DNA of 64,000 nucleotides from Bacteroidales bacterium. Lineage in GTDB: Bacteria; Bacteroidota; Bacteroidia; Bacteroidales; Prolixibacteraceae. Under the pieces are notes generated by a model. The model had not been told where the DNA came from. It ran no database searches and was given only the letters and a program-made list of their open reading frames with translations. Positions 8,991 to 16,481 of this stretch are shown piece by piece (position 1 is the first letter of the stretch; each line of letters begins with the position of its first letter). The stretch covers positions 1 through 64,000 of the forward strand of contig JAAYAG010000108.1 in the NCBI GenBank assembly GCA_012719495.1, given 5' to 3'. The position numbers and the translations under genes were made by a program.

Positions 8991-9032
8991 AAAAAAACCA
9001 TCAACGCAACCGACTCTCAATTGCGTTGATGG
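8991..9032 (-). terminator. Rho-independent terminator of the 9089-9580 gene
   Basis: Perfect 12-base-pair arms CCATCAACGCAA (8998-9009) and 9021-9032 with an 11-base loop. Read on the minus strand, the stem is followed by seven T residues (8991-8997), so it ends the transcript of the Cys-rich gene before the porin operon promoter. Confidence 0.9.
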
Positions 9033-9088
9033 TATAAGAAGAAATGCTTAATCGAACGTTGGACCATGCTGGCCGCAAGCAAAATCAA

Positions 9089-9580
9089 TTAAAAACCATG
9101 GGCTAAGCGAACATGTCGTATGGCTTCTCCCGATTTGATAAATGCGCCATTAGAGCAACCTGTTACATTGCAAAAAGTAATCGCATCGTTATAATTCAGT
9201 TCTGGAGTTAAGCCAATAACAACCATTTCAGCATCATTTTTGCAGTTACAATTCACTAATTTCTTAAATTCTGCACCACAATGCGGGCAAAACAAATCGT
9301 CGCGAACCCCCTCGAATAACCTACCACATAGAACAATCTTTTCAAAATCGCCTTCAATTGCCGAAATAACAAATTCGCCCTCTTCGCCATCCCTCTTAAA
9401 CTTCAGCCTTAAGCCGGGAAATCCATTAATTTCATGCTCTTTATCAATAATTGAACATCCTGAAGGGCAAAACGCTTCACTAATGATATAACGGACTTTA
9501 TTCTCATTAGCACGAACTGCTCTTCGGTTTCTCTCCCTAAGCGGAATAATCATTCTCCCATCTCTATTAAAAATTGCCAT
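9089..9580 (-). CDS. Conserved-looking Cys-rich hypothetical protein
   Basis: A 163-residue protein I do not recognise. It has no signal peptide or membrane segment, so it is probably cytosolic. Cysteines are arranged as CPSGC (about 38-42), then CPHCGAEFKKLVNCNCK (about 98-114), a zinc-ribbon-like four-cysteine cluster, and a later pair (CNVTGC). A basic N-terminus (LRERNRRAVRANENK) could contact nucleic acid or RNA polymerase. It is monocistronic, ended by a strong terminator, and its 5' end faces the his leader across about 220 bases. A metal-binding role is inference from the cysteines only. Confidence 0.7.
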   Translation of the reverse strand: MAIFNRDGRMIIPLRERNRRAVRANENKVRYIISEAFCPSGCSIIDKEHEINGFPGLRLKFKRDGEEGEFVISAIEGDFEKIVLCGRLFEGVRDDLFCPHCGAEFKKLVNCNCKNDAEMVVIGLTPELNYNDAITFCNVTGCSNGAFIKSGEAIRHVRLAHGF

Positions 9581-9672
9581 ACGATACAGGTTTTTAGCTT
9601 ATTACAACACTTTCAAAGCACCAAATTAACCAATAATCTCGAGGAAATAACATCAAGGATAAATGTTCAGCA

Positions 9673-9703
9673 AATTACGTAAAATACAATGTCACACGTA
9701 ATT
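9673..9703. promoter_or_regulatory. Interrupted dyad between the Cys-rich gene and the his leader
   Basis: AATTACGT (9673-9680) and ACGTAATT (9696-9703) form perfect 8-base arms 15 bases apart, in the divergent promoter region. Possible operator for either gene; the regulator is unknown. Confidence 0.25.
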
Positions 9704-9804
9704 TTAATGTTAAATTTCAAAAATCAGCTTTCAATAAAAAAGTTTCGCCCATTGCTGCGCATTAAATTATTACTATTATTGCATGAATAATTACAAAGTT
9801 TGAT

Positions 9805-9861
9805 ATGATAACATGTTTTGGACATCATCACGGCCACCATCACAACCTGCAAATGCGGTAG
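9805..9861 (+). CDS. Histidine operon leader peptide (18 aa)
   Basis: An ATG-initiated frame encodes an 18-residue peptide, MITCFGHHHGHHHNLQMR, with six His codons in a seven-codon span (9823-9843). It ends at TAG 9859-9861, about 150 bases before hisG. His-codon runs in a short frame ahead of a his operon are the hallmark of ribosome-mediated transcription attenuation: stalling at the His codons under histidine shortage selects the antiterminator. The paired RNA elements are present downstream, see the attenuator entry. Confidence 0.92.
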   Translation: MITCFGHHHGHHHNLQMR

Positions 9862-9944
9862 GCTGGCACGATTATGTCTGAACTCTATAAAGATATTTAG
9901 ATAACGAACGAAGGCTTACCCAATTGGTAAGCCTTTTTTATTTG
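9857..9944 (+). promoter_or_regulatory. His operon attenuator (antiterminator and terminator)
   Basis: A 10-base-pair stem, AAGGCTTACC (9911-9920) with GGTAAGCCTT (9926-9935), loop CAATT, followed by TTTTT, is an intrinsic terminator. A competing segment GGTAGGCT (9857-9864) can pair with GGCTTACC (9913-9920) over eight pairs, two of them G-U. The competing segment overlaps the leader stop codon. A ribosome that completes the leader would cover it and let the terminator form; one stalled on the His codons would leave it free to pair and block termination. This is the classical logic, read directly from the sequence. Confidence 0.88.
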
Positions 9945-10014
9945 ACCTACTCTAAGGAGGAATGTTAAAATTGAACACAAAAAATGATTATAATTGAATT
10001 TAGAAGATAAAAAA

Positions 10015-10875
10015 ATGGAGACTATTTTACGGATTGCCATTCAAACCAAAGGCCGGTTAAACGAAGAATCAGAAGAACTGATCCGCGAATGCGGGATTAA
10101 ACTTACAGTGGGAAAACGCCAGTTATTATCGCCTGCCAAAAATTTCCCTGTGGAAATTCTTTACTTGCGCGACGACGATATCCCTGAAACTGTAGCCGAT
10201 GGGGTTGCCGACGTTGGAATTGTTGGCGAAAACGAGATGCTCGAGAAAGATAAGAATGTTGTTTTATCAAAACGCCTGGGCTTCAGCAAATGCCGTCTGT
10301 CTCTTGCCATTCCAAAGGGCGAAACATATAATGGCCCCGAGTGGTTCGAAGGAAAAACAGTAGCAACATCGTATCCTGTAATACTTCAGAATTTTTTTGA
10401 CAAAAAGGGAATAAAGGCTTCAATCCATGTAATTACTGGTTCGGTGGAAATTGCCCCTGGGATTGGCCTGGCCGATGGAATTTTCGACATTGTAAGCTCT
10501 GGCGGAACACTGGTCTCCAACGGATTAAAAGAAGTTGAAGTAGTGACCCCTTCTGAGGCAGTATTAATATCAACTCCTGGTTTATCAGCCGAGAAACAAG
10601 CAATTCTCAACGAACTTATTTTCCGCATCGAATCGGTAGAACGATCAAAAGGGAAAAAATACATCATGCTGAATGCTCCCAACGGAAAACTTCCAGAAAT
10701 TGTGGCAATGCTTCCCGGGATGAAAAGTCCGACGATAATGCCGTTGGCCGAAAGTGGATGGAGTTCTCTGCATTCGGTTATTGAAGAAAAGTTTTTCTGG
10801 GAAAATATCTCAAGATTGAAAGCCCTTGGTGCCGAAGGTATTTTGGTGTTGCCCATTGAGAAGATGATTATGTAA
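10015..10875 (+). CDS. hisG: ATP phosphoribosyltransferase (long form)
   Basis: HisG condenses ATP with PRPP, the first and feedback-controlled step of histidine synthesis. The 286-residue product begins METILRIAIQTKGRL. The ATG at 10015 is preferred over an in-frame TTG 21 bases earlier because family members start close to LRIAIQ(S/T)KGRL. The PRPP-binding region ADGIFDIVSSGGTL is at about 158-171. The C-terminal 75 residues form the ACT/PII-like regulatory domain of long HisG, which needs no HisZ partner. It follows the attenuator by 70 bases. A repeat of the ACACAAAGG family fills the gap to hisD. Confidence 0.95.
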   Translation: METILRIAIQTKGRLNEESEELIRECGIKLTVGKRQLLSPAKNFPVEILYLRDDDIPETVADGVADVGIVGENEMLEKDKNVVLSKRLGFSKCRLSLAIPKGETYNGPEWFEGKTVATSYPVILQNFFDKKGIKASIHVITGSVEIAPGIGLADGIFDIVSSGGTLVSNGLKEVEVVTPSEAVLISTPGLSAEKQAILNELIFRIESVERSKGKKYIMLNAPNGKLPEIVAMLPGMKSPTIMPLAESGWSSLHSVIEEKFFWENISRLKALGAEGILVLPIEKMIM

Positions 10876-10879
10876 AAAA

Positions 10880-10946
10880 TTAAACACGGAGGCACAAAAA
10901 GATATTTGTGACCTTTGTGAAAAACCTTAGTGTCCCTTGTGTTTAT
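10880..10946 (+). repeat. ACACAAAGG-family dispersed repeat, copy 1 (hisG-hisD gap)
   Basis: The gap contains AAACACGGAGGCACAAAAAG, then TTTGTGACCTTTGTGAAAAA and CCCTTGTGTTT: a left part rich in ACACA/AAGG and a right part that is roughly its reverse complement. The same pattern recurs at 15921-15960, 16360-16471, 22165-22216 and 22985-23062. Similar short repeats are common in Bacteroidota genomes. Here it sits between two his genes without any inserted gene. Confidence 0.65.
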
Positions 10947-10968
10947 TAAAGTTAAATGACTTTGAAAA

Positions 10969-12246
10969 ATGATAGTAATAAAATACCCTAATCGTTCCGA
11001 ATGGCCATCTCTTTTGAAGCGTCCCGTTTTTGAAACGGCATCGCTCAACGAAAAAGTGAAAGCCGTACTCGACGATGTAAAAGCCAATGGCGATACGGCC
11101 ATTCGCAAATACACCGTTCAATTCGACAAGGTTGAACTTGCTGAATTGCTGGTTTCGGAAGCCGAAATTGAAGCCGGTGTTGCCGAACTCGATGCCAATT
11201 TGAAAGCAGCAATCGAACAAGCTGCGGCCAATATAACCAAGTTCCACGCAGCACAGAAGTTCGAAACGAAGGTGATTGAAACCACTCCGGGCGTGAAATG
11301 CTGGCAGAAAAGTGTGGGCATCGAAAAGGTGGGTTTGTACATTCCGGGAGGAACTGCCCCACTCTTTTCAACCGTACTAATGCTTGCCATTCCGGCTAAA
11401 ATTGCAGGCTGTAAAGAGATTGTACTTTGTACGCCGCCGCAAAAAGACGGCAAACTACCTGCGCCTGTTTTGTTCGCGGCCAAACTTTCGGGCATTACCA
11501 AGATTTTCAAAATTGGCGGAATTCAAGCTATTGGCGCAATGGCTTACGGAACCGAAAGCGTTCCTAAAGTTTTCAAGATTTTCGGTCCGGGAAACCAATA
11601 TGTAACCGCAGCTAAGCAATTGGTAAGCATCAGCCATGTGTCCATCGACATGCCTGCCGGTCCAAGCGAAGTAGCTGTTATGGCCGACGAAACTGCCAAC
11701 CCTGCTTTTGTTGCCGCCGACCTACTATCGCAAGCCGAACACGGTGCCGACAGTCAGGTTATTTTGGTAACCACTTCTGAAAAGCTAATTGACGAGGTTC
11801 AAGTTAAATTGGAAAAGCAATTAGCTGTTCTTCCACGCATGGACTACGCGCTAAAAGCTTTGGATAACAGCAAAATATTCTTGGTTAAAACCGAGCAGGA
11901 GATGATCGACATGATGAACCTATACGCTTCGGAGCACCTGATCATTCAAATGAAGAATTATTCCGAAGTGGCTGAAAAAATCATCAATGCAGGTTCAATT
12001 TTCTTGGGGAATTACACACCCGAAAGTGCTGGCGATTATGCATCGGGAACCAATCACACCCTGCCAACCAACGGATGGGCAACCAGTTACAGCGGTGTAA
12101 ACCTCGACAGCTTCATTCGCAAAATAACCTTTCAGGAAATATCAAAAGAAGGCATTCAAAATCTGGGACCAGTTATTGAGCAAATGGCCGAAGCAGAGCA
12201 TTTGTTTGCACATAAGAATGCAGGAACGTTGAGAATGAAAAAATAA
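10969..12246 (+). CDS. hisD: Histidinol dehydrogenase
   Basis: HisD oxidises L-histidinol to L-histidine in two NAD-dependent steps, the end of the pathway. The 425 residues match the family. Recognisable are VGLYIPGGTAPLFSTVLM (about 123-140), the substrate/Zn region MPAGPSEVAVMAD (about 226-238), LLSQAEHGADSQV (about 251-263) with the catalytic Glu/His of the family, and the C-terminal SGTNHTLPT and YSGVNLDSF segments. It ends 11 bases before an inserted DUF1016 nuclease gene, which separates it from hisC. Confidence 0.96.
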   Translation: MIVIKYPNRSEWPSLLKRPVFETASLNEKVKAVLDDVKANGDTAIRKYTVQFDKVELAELLVSEAEIEAGVAELDANLKAAIEQAAANITKFHAAQKFETKVIETTPGVKCWQKSVGIEKVGLYIPGGTAPLFSTVLMLAIPAKIAGCKEIVLCTPPQKDGKLPAPVLFAAKLSGITKIFKIGGIQAIGAMAYGTESVPKVFKIFGPGNQYVTAAKQLVSISHVSIDMPAGPSEVAVMADETANPAFVAADLLSQAEHGADSQVILVTTSEKLIDEVQVKLEKQLAVLPRMDYALKALDNSKIFLVKTEQEMIDMMNLYASEHLIIQMKNYSEVAEKIINAGSIFLGNYTPESAGDYASGTNHTLPTNGWATSYSGVNLDSFIRKITFQEISKEGIQNLGPVIEQMAEAEHLFAHKNAGTLRMKK

Positions 12247-12257
12247 AAAACAAGGAT

Positions 12258-13283
12258 ATGTCTATTGCACACCCAAAGCACAGTGAACTTTTAACTGAGT
12301 TAATCGGTCTGATTGAAAAGACAAAAGCGCAGGTTGTTGTTCAAGCAAGCAGCTCGTTAACAGTGCTTTTTTGGGGCATAGGACACAAAATTCTCAACCA
12401 CGTTCTAAACAACCAACGGGCTGATTATGGGAAACAAATTGTCGTAACACTGTCACGAGAATTGGTTAAAAAATACGGTCAAAACTACGAAGAAAAGAAT
12501 CTTCGGAGGATGATTCAATTTGCAGAGACATACAACGATGTCGAAAAAGTCGTTACACTGTCACGACATTTATCATGGTCTCATTTCTTGACACTTATAC
12601 CAATAAAGGATCAAAAAGAGCGTGACTTTTATGGCCAATTTGCTTACGACAAAATTATTGGGGTAAGAGAATTAAGAAAACAAATTGGTTTGAAAATCTA
12701 TCATCGGACAGAAAGTGCAAATCTGCAAATATTGAATTGCAATTCAATCGAACACAACATTTTCAAAGATCCTTATTTCCTTGATTTTCTCGGATTGAAA
12801 GATGGCTATCTCGAAAATGATCTGGAAACAGCCATTCTTAAAGACATTGAGCTTTTTATAATGGAGCTTGGCAATGGATTTACTTTTGTTGAACGGCAAA
12901 AACGGATGATAATTGATGGAGATGACCACAATTTAGATTTATTGTTTTATCACCGAAAGCTGAAACGCCTAGTAGCCATTGAATTAAAAATCGACAAGTT
13001 TAAAGCCAAATATAAAGGTCAAATGGAGCTGTATCTCAAATGGTTGAACAAATACGAACGCCAAGAGGGAGAGCAAGCTCCAATCGGATTAATTCTTTGT
13101 ACAGAAGCAAGTAAGGAACAAATTGAACTGCTTGAAATGCACAAAGATGGGATAATGGTGGCAGAGTATTGGACCGAACTGCCACCAAAACATGTGCTTG
13201 AAGCAAAACTTCAACATGCCTTGATTGATGCAAAAGAAAGAATTGCTCGGAAACAAATTGAAAATAAAATAGAATTAAAATGA
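12258..13283 (+). CDS. DUF1016/YhcG-type PD-(D/E)XK nuclease domain protein inserted in the his operon
   Basis: A 341-residue protein with an N-terminal helical domain (WGIGHKILNHVLN, about 37-49; ELVKKYGQNYEEKNLRRMI, about 73-91) and a C-terminal nuclease fold. The signature HNLDLLFYHRK followed by LVAIELKIDKF gives D-x13-ExK at about 224-243. This is the DUF1016/YhcG family of proposed DNA nucleases, seen near restriction systems and in mobile contexts; the cellular role is not established. It lies between hisD (11-base gap) and hisC, whose ATG overlaps its stop (ATGA at 13280-13283), so hisC translation may depend on it. Codon composition is more AT-rich than the flanking his genes, consistent with later acquisition. 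Confidence 0.88.
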   Translation: MSIAHPKHSELLTELIGLIEKTKAQVVVQASSSLTVLFWGIGHKILNHVLNNQRADYGKQIVVTLSRELVKKYGQNYEEKNLRRMIQFAETYNDVEKVVTLSRHLSWSHFLTLIPIKDQKERDFYGQFAYDKIIGVRELRKQIGLKIYHRTESANLQILNCNSIEHNIFKDPYFLDFLGLKDGYLENDLETAILKDIELFIMELGNGFTFVERQKRMIIDGDDHNLDLLFYHRKLKRLVAIELKIDKFKAKYKGQMELYLKWLNKYERQEGEQAPIGLILCTEASKEQIELLEMHKDGIMVAEYWTELPPKHVLEAKLQHALIDAKERIARKQIENKIELK

Positions 13284-14359
13284 ACGACAATAACAATAAC
13301 GCAGTCTCTAAAAAGTCCCCTTTAAGGGATTTAGGGGTTTTGTTACGAAAAAACATAGCCAACCTAAAACCCTACTCTTCCGCTCGCGATGAGTTTAGTG
13401 GCAGTGCGTCGGTATTTCTCGACGCTAATGAAAACCCCTATGACACAGGCTACAACCGTTACCCCGATCCGTACCAGCAAGATGTGAAAAAACGAATTGC
13501 CGAAATCAAAGGTGTTCAACCCAACCAAATTTTCCTGGGCAACGGTAGCGATGAGCCCATCGACTTGCTTTACCGCGCGTTTTGCAACCCGGGCATCGAC
13601 AATTCAGTAATTATGGATCCTTCGTATGGCATGTACACCGTTTCGGCCGACATCAACGACATTGAAATTCGCAAAGTGCTGCTGAACGATGATTATCAGA
13701 TTGAAGCCTCGAAACTACTGGCAGCTGCCGACGACAAATCGAAACTGCTCTTTCTTTGTTCGCCCAACAACCCAACAGCCAACAGCCTCGACCGTGGCGA
13801 GATCATCAAAGTGATTGAAGGGTTTGACGGCATTGTGGTTGTTGACGAAGCTTACATCGACTTTGCGCCCGGCACAACCCTGCTTGCCGATTTGGACAAA
13901 TACCCCAATTTGGTAGTATTACAAACCTTCTCGAAAGCTTGGGGTTTAGCTGGAATCCGCTTGGGTATGGCCTTTGCTTCGCCCGAAATCATTAGAATTC
14001 TGAGCAAAATCAAATATCCCTATAACATCAACCAGCTTACCCAACAACGGGTAATGCAGTCGTTGCTGAATGTTGAAGAAAAAGAAGTTTGGGTGAAAAC
14101 CATCATTGCCGAGCGTGAAAAACTGGCCGAAGAGCTAAAAAAATTATCTTTTGTGCAAAAGGTTTATCCCAGCAATGCCAACTTCTTGTTAGTAAAAATG
14201 GAAGGTGCCCGTGAGAAATTCGAGTACATGATGAACAAAGGCGTGATTGTTCGCGACCGTTCCAAAGTAGCACTCTGCGAAGGATGTCTGCGCATTACGG
14301 TGGGAAGCCCGGAGGAAAATAGGGAGCTGATTGAAAGATTAAAAAATGTCCAATATTGA
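13280..14359 (+). CDS. hisC: Histidinol-phosphate aminotransferase
   Basis: HisC transfers an amino group from glutamate to imidazole acetol-phosphate; it is a PLP enzyme of fold type I. The 359 residues include SVFLDANENPYD (about 41-52), the CSPNNPTANS motif, VVVDEAYIDFAPG and the PLP-binding FSKAWGLAGIR with Lys219. The first about 25 residues are unusual. Bases 13303-13341 are a copy of a dispersed AGTCCCCTTT/AGGGG-type repeat read in frame, so part of the N-terminal extension (KKSPLRDLGVL) is repeat-derived. The start overlaps the stop of the inserted nuclease gene. The stop codon lies inside another repeat that borders the next inserted gene. Confidence 0.94.
   Translation: MNDNNNNAVSKKSPLRDLGVLLRKNIANLKPYSSARDEFSGSASVFLDANENPYDTGYNRYPDPYQQDVKKRIAEIKGVQPNQIFLGNGSDEPIDLLYRAFCNPGIDNSVIMDPSYGMYTVSADINDIEIRKVLLNDDYQIEASKLLAAADDKSKLLFLCSPNNPTANSLDRGEIIKVIEGFDGIVVVDEAYIDFAPGTTLLADLDKYPNLVVLQTFSKAWGLAGIRLGMAFASPEIIRILSKIKYPYNINQLTQQRVMQSLLNVEEKEVWVKTIIAEREKLAEELKKLSFVQKVYPSNANFLLVKMEGAREKFEYMMNKGVIVRDRSKVALCEGCLRITVGSPEENRELIERLKNVQY
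13303..13341. repeat. AGTCCCCTTTA...TTAGGGG dispersed repeat embedded in the hisC frame
   Basis: The stretch contains AAAAAGTCCCCTTTAAGGGA then TTTAGGGGTTTTG. It resembles a short repeat (CCCCTAAA-GGGGACTTT type) that I know as abundant in Bacteroidota intergenic DNA. Here it is translated as the HisC N-terminal extension. Confidence 0.55.
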
Positions 14360-14384
14360 ATATTCAATAACCAATATCCAAGGC
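14351..14384. repeat. AATATTC-type repeat, left flank of the IVP cassette
   Basis: CAATATTGAATATTCAATAA followed by CCAATATCCAA. Its elements recur in inverse orientation at 14753-14791 on the other side of the inserted four-helix gene. The hisC stop codon TGA (14357-14359) is inside it. Confidence 0.6.
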
Positions 14385-14386
14385 TG

Positions 14387-14752
14387 ATGGAAACGAAAAA
14401 ATTTGATTTGGAAGATCGTTTGATAGATTTTGCCATCATGGTAAGTGAAGTGATTGAAAATTTACCAAATACCAAACTTGCAAATCACTTAGGAGGTCAA
14501 GGAATCAGAAGTTCAACAGCTCCAGCATTGTTGTATGGTGAAGTACAATCAGCAGAATCACAAAAAGATTTTATTCATAAAGCCCAAATATTATTGAAGG
14601 AATTGAGAGAAACAAAAGTCTGTTTAAAAATCATTCAAAGAAAAAGACTTCTTGTTGATTCTATGATTCTTCCTACTTTAAAAGAAAATGAAGAGCTTAT
14701 AGCTATTTTTGCCAAAAGTGTTAAAACAGCAAAATCGAAACTGCCCAAATAA
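14387..14752 (+). CDS. Four-helix bundle protein (23S rRNA intervening-sequence protein family)
   Basis: A 121-residue, almost entirely helical protein. The helices run roughly 6-25 ([20 protein letters not shown]), 39-56, 58-88 and 94-115, and the pattern [18 protein letters not shown] is the characteristic core of the S23/IVP family. Members were first seen inside intervening sequences of bacterial 23S rRNA and are common as stand-alone genes in Bacteroidota; biochemical function is unknown. Here it sits between hisC and hisB with AATATTC repeats on both sides. An insertion cassette is the simplest reading. No catalytic motif is visible. Confidence 0.88.
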   Translation: METKKFDLEDRLIDFAIMVSEVIENLPNTKLANHLGGQGIRSSTAPALLYGEVQSAESQKDFIHKAQILLKELRETKVCLKIIQRKRLLVDSMILPTLKENEELIAIFAKSVKTAKSKLPK

Positions 14753-14799
14753 TTGGATATTCTACATTGAATATTCATTATTGGATATTTGAAAATATT
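14753..14799. repeat. AATATTC-type repeat, right flank of the IVP cassette
   Basis: TTGGATATTCTACATTGAAT then ATTCATTATTGGATATTTG. Read in reverse it resembles the left flank (14351-14384). It directly precedes the hisB ATG at 14800; an in-frame ATG within it (14767) is probably not the hisB start. Confidence 0.6.
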
Positions 14800-15921
14800 A
14801 TGAAGAAAGTCATATTTATAGATCGCGATGGAACCCTGGTCATTGAACCACCGGTTGATTACCAGCTCGACAGCTTGGAGAAACTCGAGTTTTATCCGGG
14901 CGTGTTCCGTAACATGCACTTCATTGCCAAAAACCTCGACTACGAGTTGGTGATGGTCACCAATCAAGATGGTTTGGGAACCAGTTCGTTTCCTGAAGAA
15001 ACCTTTTGGCCTGCACACAATAAAATGTTGAAAGCTTTCGAAGGTGAAGGTGTAGTATTCAACGACATATTGATTGATAAAAGTTTCCCCGAGGACAATG
15101 CGCCAACCCGCAAGCCACGTACCGGACTGATGGGCAAATACATGGACGGCAGCTACGACCTTGCTAATAGCTTCGTAATTGGCGACCGTCTCACCGATAT
15201 TGAACTGGCGAAAAACTTGGGATGCAAAGCCATCTGGTTAAGCAACCAACCCGATGAACTGCTTGTTGCAAAAGGTCTTTCTGAAGTTTGTGTGCTGAAA
15301 ACCACCAACTGGGACGAGGTGTATGCAGAAGTGGCCAAAACCGACCGCACCGCAACCGTTCGTCGCACCACCAAAGAAACTGACATCGATGTTTGGCTTG
15401 ACCTTGACGGAACCGGGAAAACCAATATTTCGACCGGGCTAGGCTTTTTCGACCACATGCTCGACCAAATTGGTCGTCACTCGGGCATCGACCTGAAAGT
15501 GATTGTGAAAGGCGATCTCGAAGTAGACGAACACCATACCATTGAAGATACAGCCTTGGCTTTAGGCGAAGCATTTCTGAAAGCATTGGGAAACAAGCGC
15601 GGCATTGAACGCTACGGTTTCTGCTTGCCCATGGACGATTGCTTGGTGCAAGTAGCCATCGACTTTGGCGGCCGTCCGTGGTTGGTGTGGGATGCCGAAT
15701 TCACCCGCGAACGGGTTGGCGATATGCCCACCGAGATGTTCCTTCACTTTTTCAAATCGTTCAGCGATGCTTCGAAATGCAACCTCAACATTAAGGCCGA
15801 AGGGCAAAACGAGCACCACAAAATCGAAGGGATCTTCAAGGCACTGGCTAAATCAATTAAAATGGCAATAAAGAAAGATATTTTCAATTTTGAACTACCA
15901 AGTACCAAGGGAGTACTTTAA
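14800..15921 (+). CDS. hisB: Bifunctional histidinol-phosphatase / imidazoleglycerol-phosphate dehydratase
   Basis: The 373-residue protein fuses a HAD phosphatase (about 1-165; DxDGT motif in FIDRDGTL at 6-13) to an IGP dehydratase (about 175-373; [28 protein letters not shown] and [14 protein letters not shown], the His/Glu-rich Mn-binding motifs). It carries out steps 6 and 8 of histidine synthesis. I place the start at 14800 because [12 protein letters not shown] is the normal family N-terminus; an upstream in-frame ATG at 14767 would add eleven residues translated from the flanking repeat. The fused form fits the Bacteroidota/enterobacterial type. Confidence 0.95.
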   Translation: MKKVIFIDRDGTLVIEPPVDYQLDSLEKLEFYPGVFRNMHFIAKNLDYELVMVTNQDGLGTSSFPEETFWPAHNKMLKAFEGEGVVFNDILIDKSFPEDNAPTRKPRTGLMGKYMDGSYDLANSFVIGDRLTDIELAKNLGCKAIWLSNQPDELLVAKGLSEVCVLKTTNWDEVYAEVAKTDRTATVRRTTKETDIDVWLDLDGTGKTNISTGLGFFDHMLDQIGRHSGIDLKVIVKGDLEVDEHHTIEDTALALGEAFLKALGNKRGIERYGFCLPMDDCLVQVAIDFGGRPWLVWDAEFTRERVGDMPTEMFLHFFKSFSDASKCNLNIKAEGQNEHHKIEGIFKALAKSIKMAIKKDIFNFELPSTKGVL

Positions 15922-15960
15922 AACACAAAGTACGCGAAGGTTTTTCGCCAAGGAACACTA
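15921..15960. repeat. ACACAAAG-family repeat, copy 2 (left of GxxExxY gene)
   Basis: AAACACAAAGTACGCGAAGG followed by TTTTTCGCCAAGGAACACTA. It begins at the hisB stop and precedes the GxxExxY gene by 25 bases. Together with copy 3 it brackets that gene. Confidence 0.65.
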
Positions 15961-15984
15961 ACTAAATATTCAAATTAAAGAAAT

Positions 15985-16356
15985 ATGGATCGTGAAGAAA
16001 TATTCAAAAAGGTTTTAGATTGTGCTTTTGAAGTTCATTCAATCCTTGGTCCAGGTTTATTGGAAAGTGTTTACGAAGAATGCCTTATTTTTGAGCTCCA
16101 AAGTGCTGGCCTTATAGTTGAGAAACAAAAAAGTCTGCCTTTGACATATAAAGGTTTGCTTATAGAAAGCCGCCTCAGAATTGATATTCTTGTTGAAAAT
16201 CAAATCATAATTGAATTGAAAGCTGTTGAGGAATTAACCGATGTACATTTAGCTCAAACCCTAACCTACTTAAAGTTATCGGGTTGTAAACTTGCCCTTT
16301 TGGTTAACTTCAATGTAGCTCATTTGAAAAACGGAATTAAACGAGTAATTATGTGA
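15985..16356 (+). CDS. GxxExxY protein
   Basis: A 123-residue protein of the GxxExxY family, named for the motif seen here as GPGLLESVYEE (about 22-32). A second conserved block, RLRIDILVENQ followed by IIIELKAVEEL (about 68-84), reads D-x9-ExK, the signature of PD-(D/E)XK nuclease folds. Function is not established for the family, which is widespread in Bacteroidota and environmental genomes as solitary small genes. It is inserted between hisB and purU and bracketed by ACACAAAG repeats at 15921-15960 and 16360-16471. Confidence 0.9.
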   Translation: MDREEIFKKVLDCAFEVHSILGPGLLESVYEECLIFELQSAGLIVEKQKSLPLTYKGLLIESRLRIDILVENQIIIELKAVEELTDVHLAQTLTYLKLSGCKLALLVNFNVAHLKNGIKRVIM

Positions 16357-16359
16357 TAG

Positions 16360-16471
16360 AAACACAAAGGAAAAAAGGATATCTCTAAGGACACAAATTA
16401 AACATTCATCAAGCTAAAACACATACTTTTGTGTTCTTTGTGAAAACCCTTTGCGCCCATTGTGTTTAAAA
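16360..16471. repeat. ACACAAAG-family repeat, copy 3 (right of GxxExxY gene)
   Basis: A left arm (AAACACAAAGGAAAAAAGGA, TAAGGACACAAATT) and a right arm (TTTTGTGTTCTTTGTGAAAA, CCCATTGTGTTTAAAA) lie on either side of a short AT-rich spacer. The arms are approximate reverse complements and could fold into one long hairpin in the his mRNA. Confidence 0.65.
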
Positions 16472-16481
16472 CCATACAACT

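Noticed and set aside
9994-10014. TTG start for hisG at 9994
   Set aside because: It adds seven residues that HisG proteins lack; ATG 10015 gives the standard N-terminus.
10386-11114. 242-codon minus-strand frame across hisG-hisD
   Set aside because: It spans the 3' end of hisG, the intergenic repeat and the 5' end of hisD; the composition is that of an antisense shadow.
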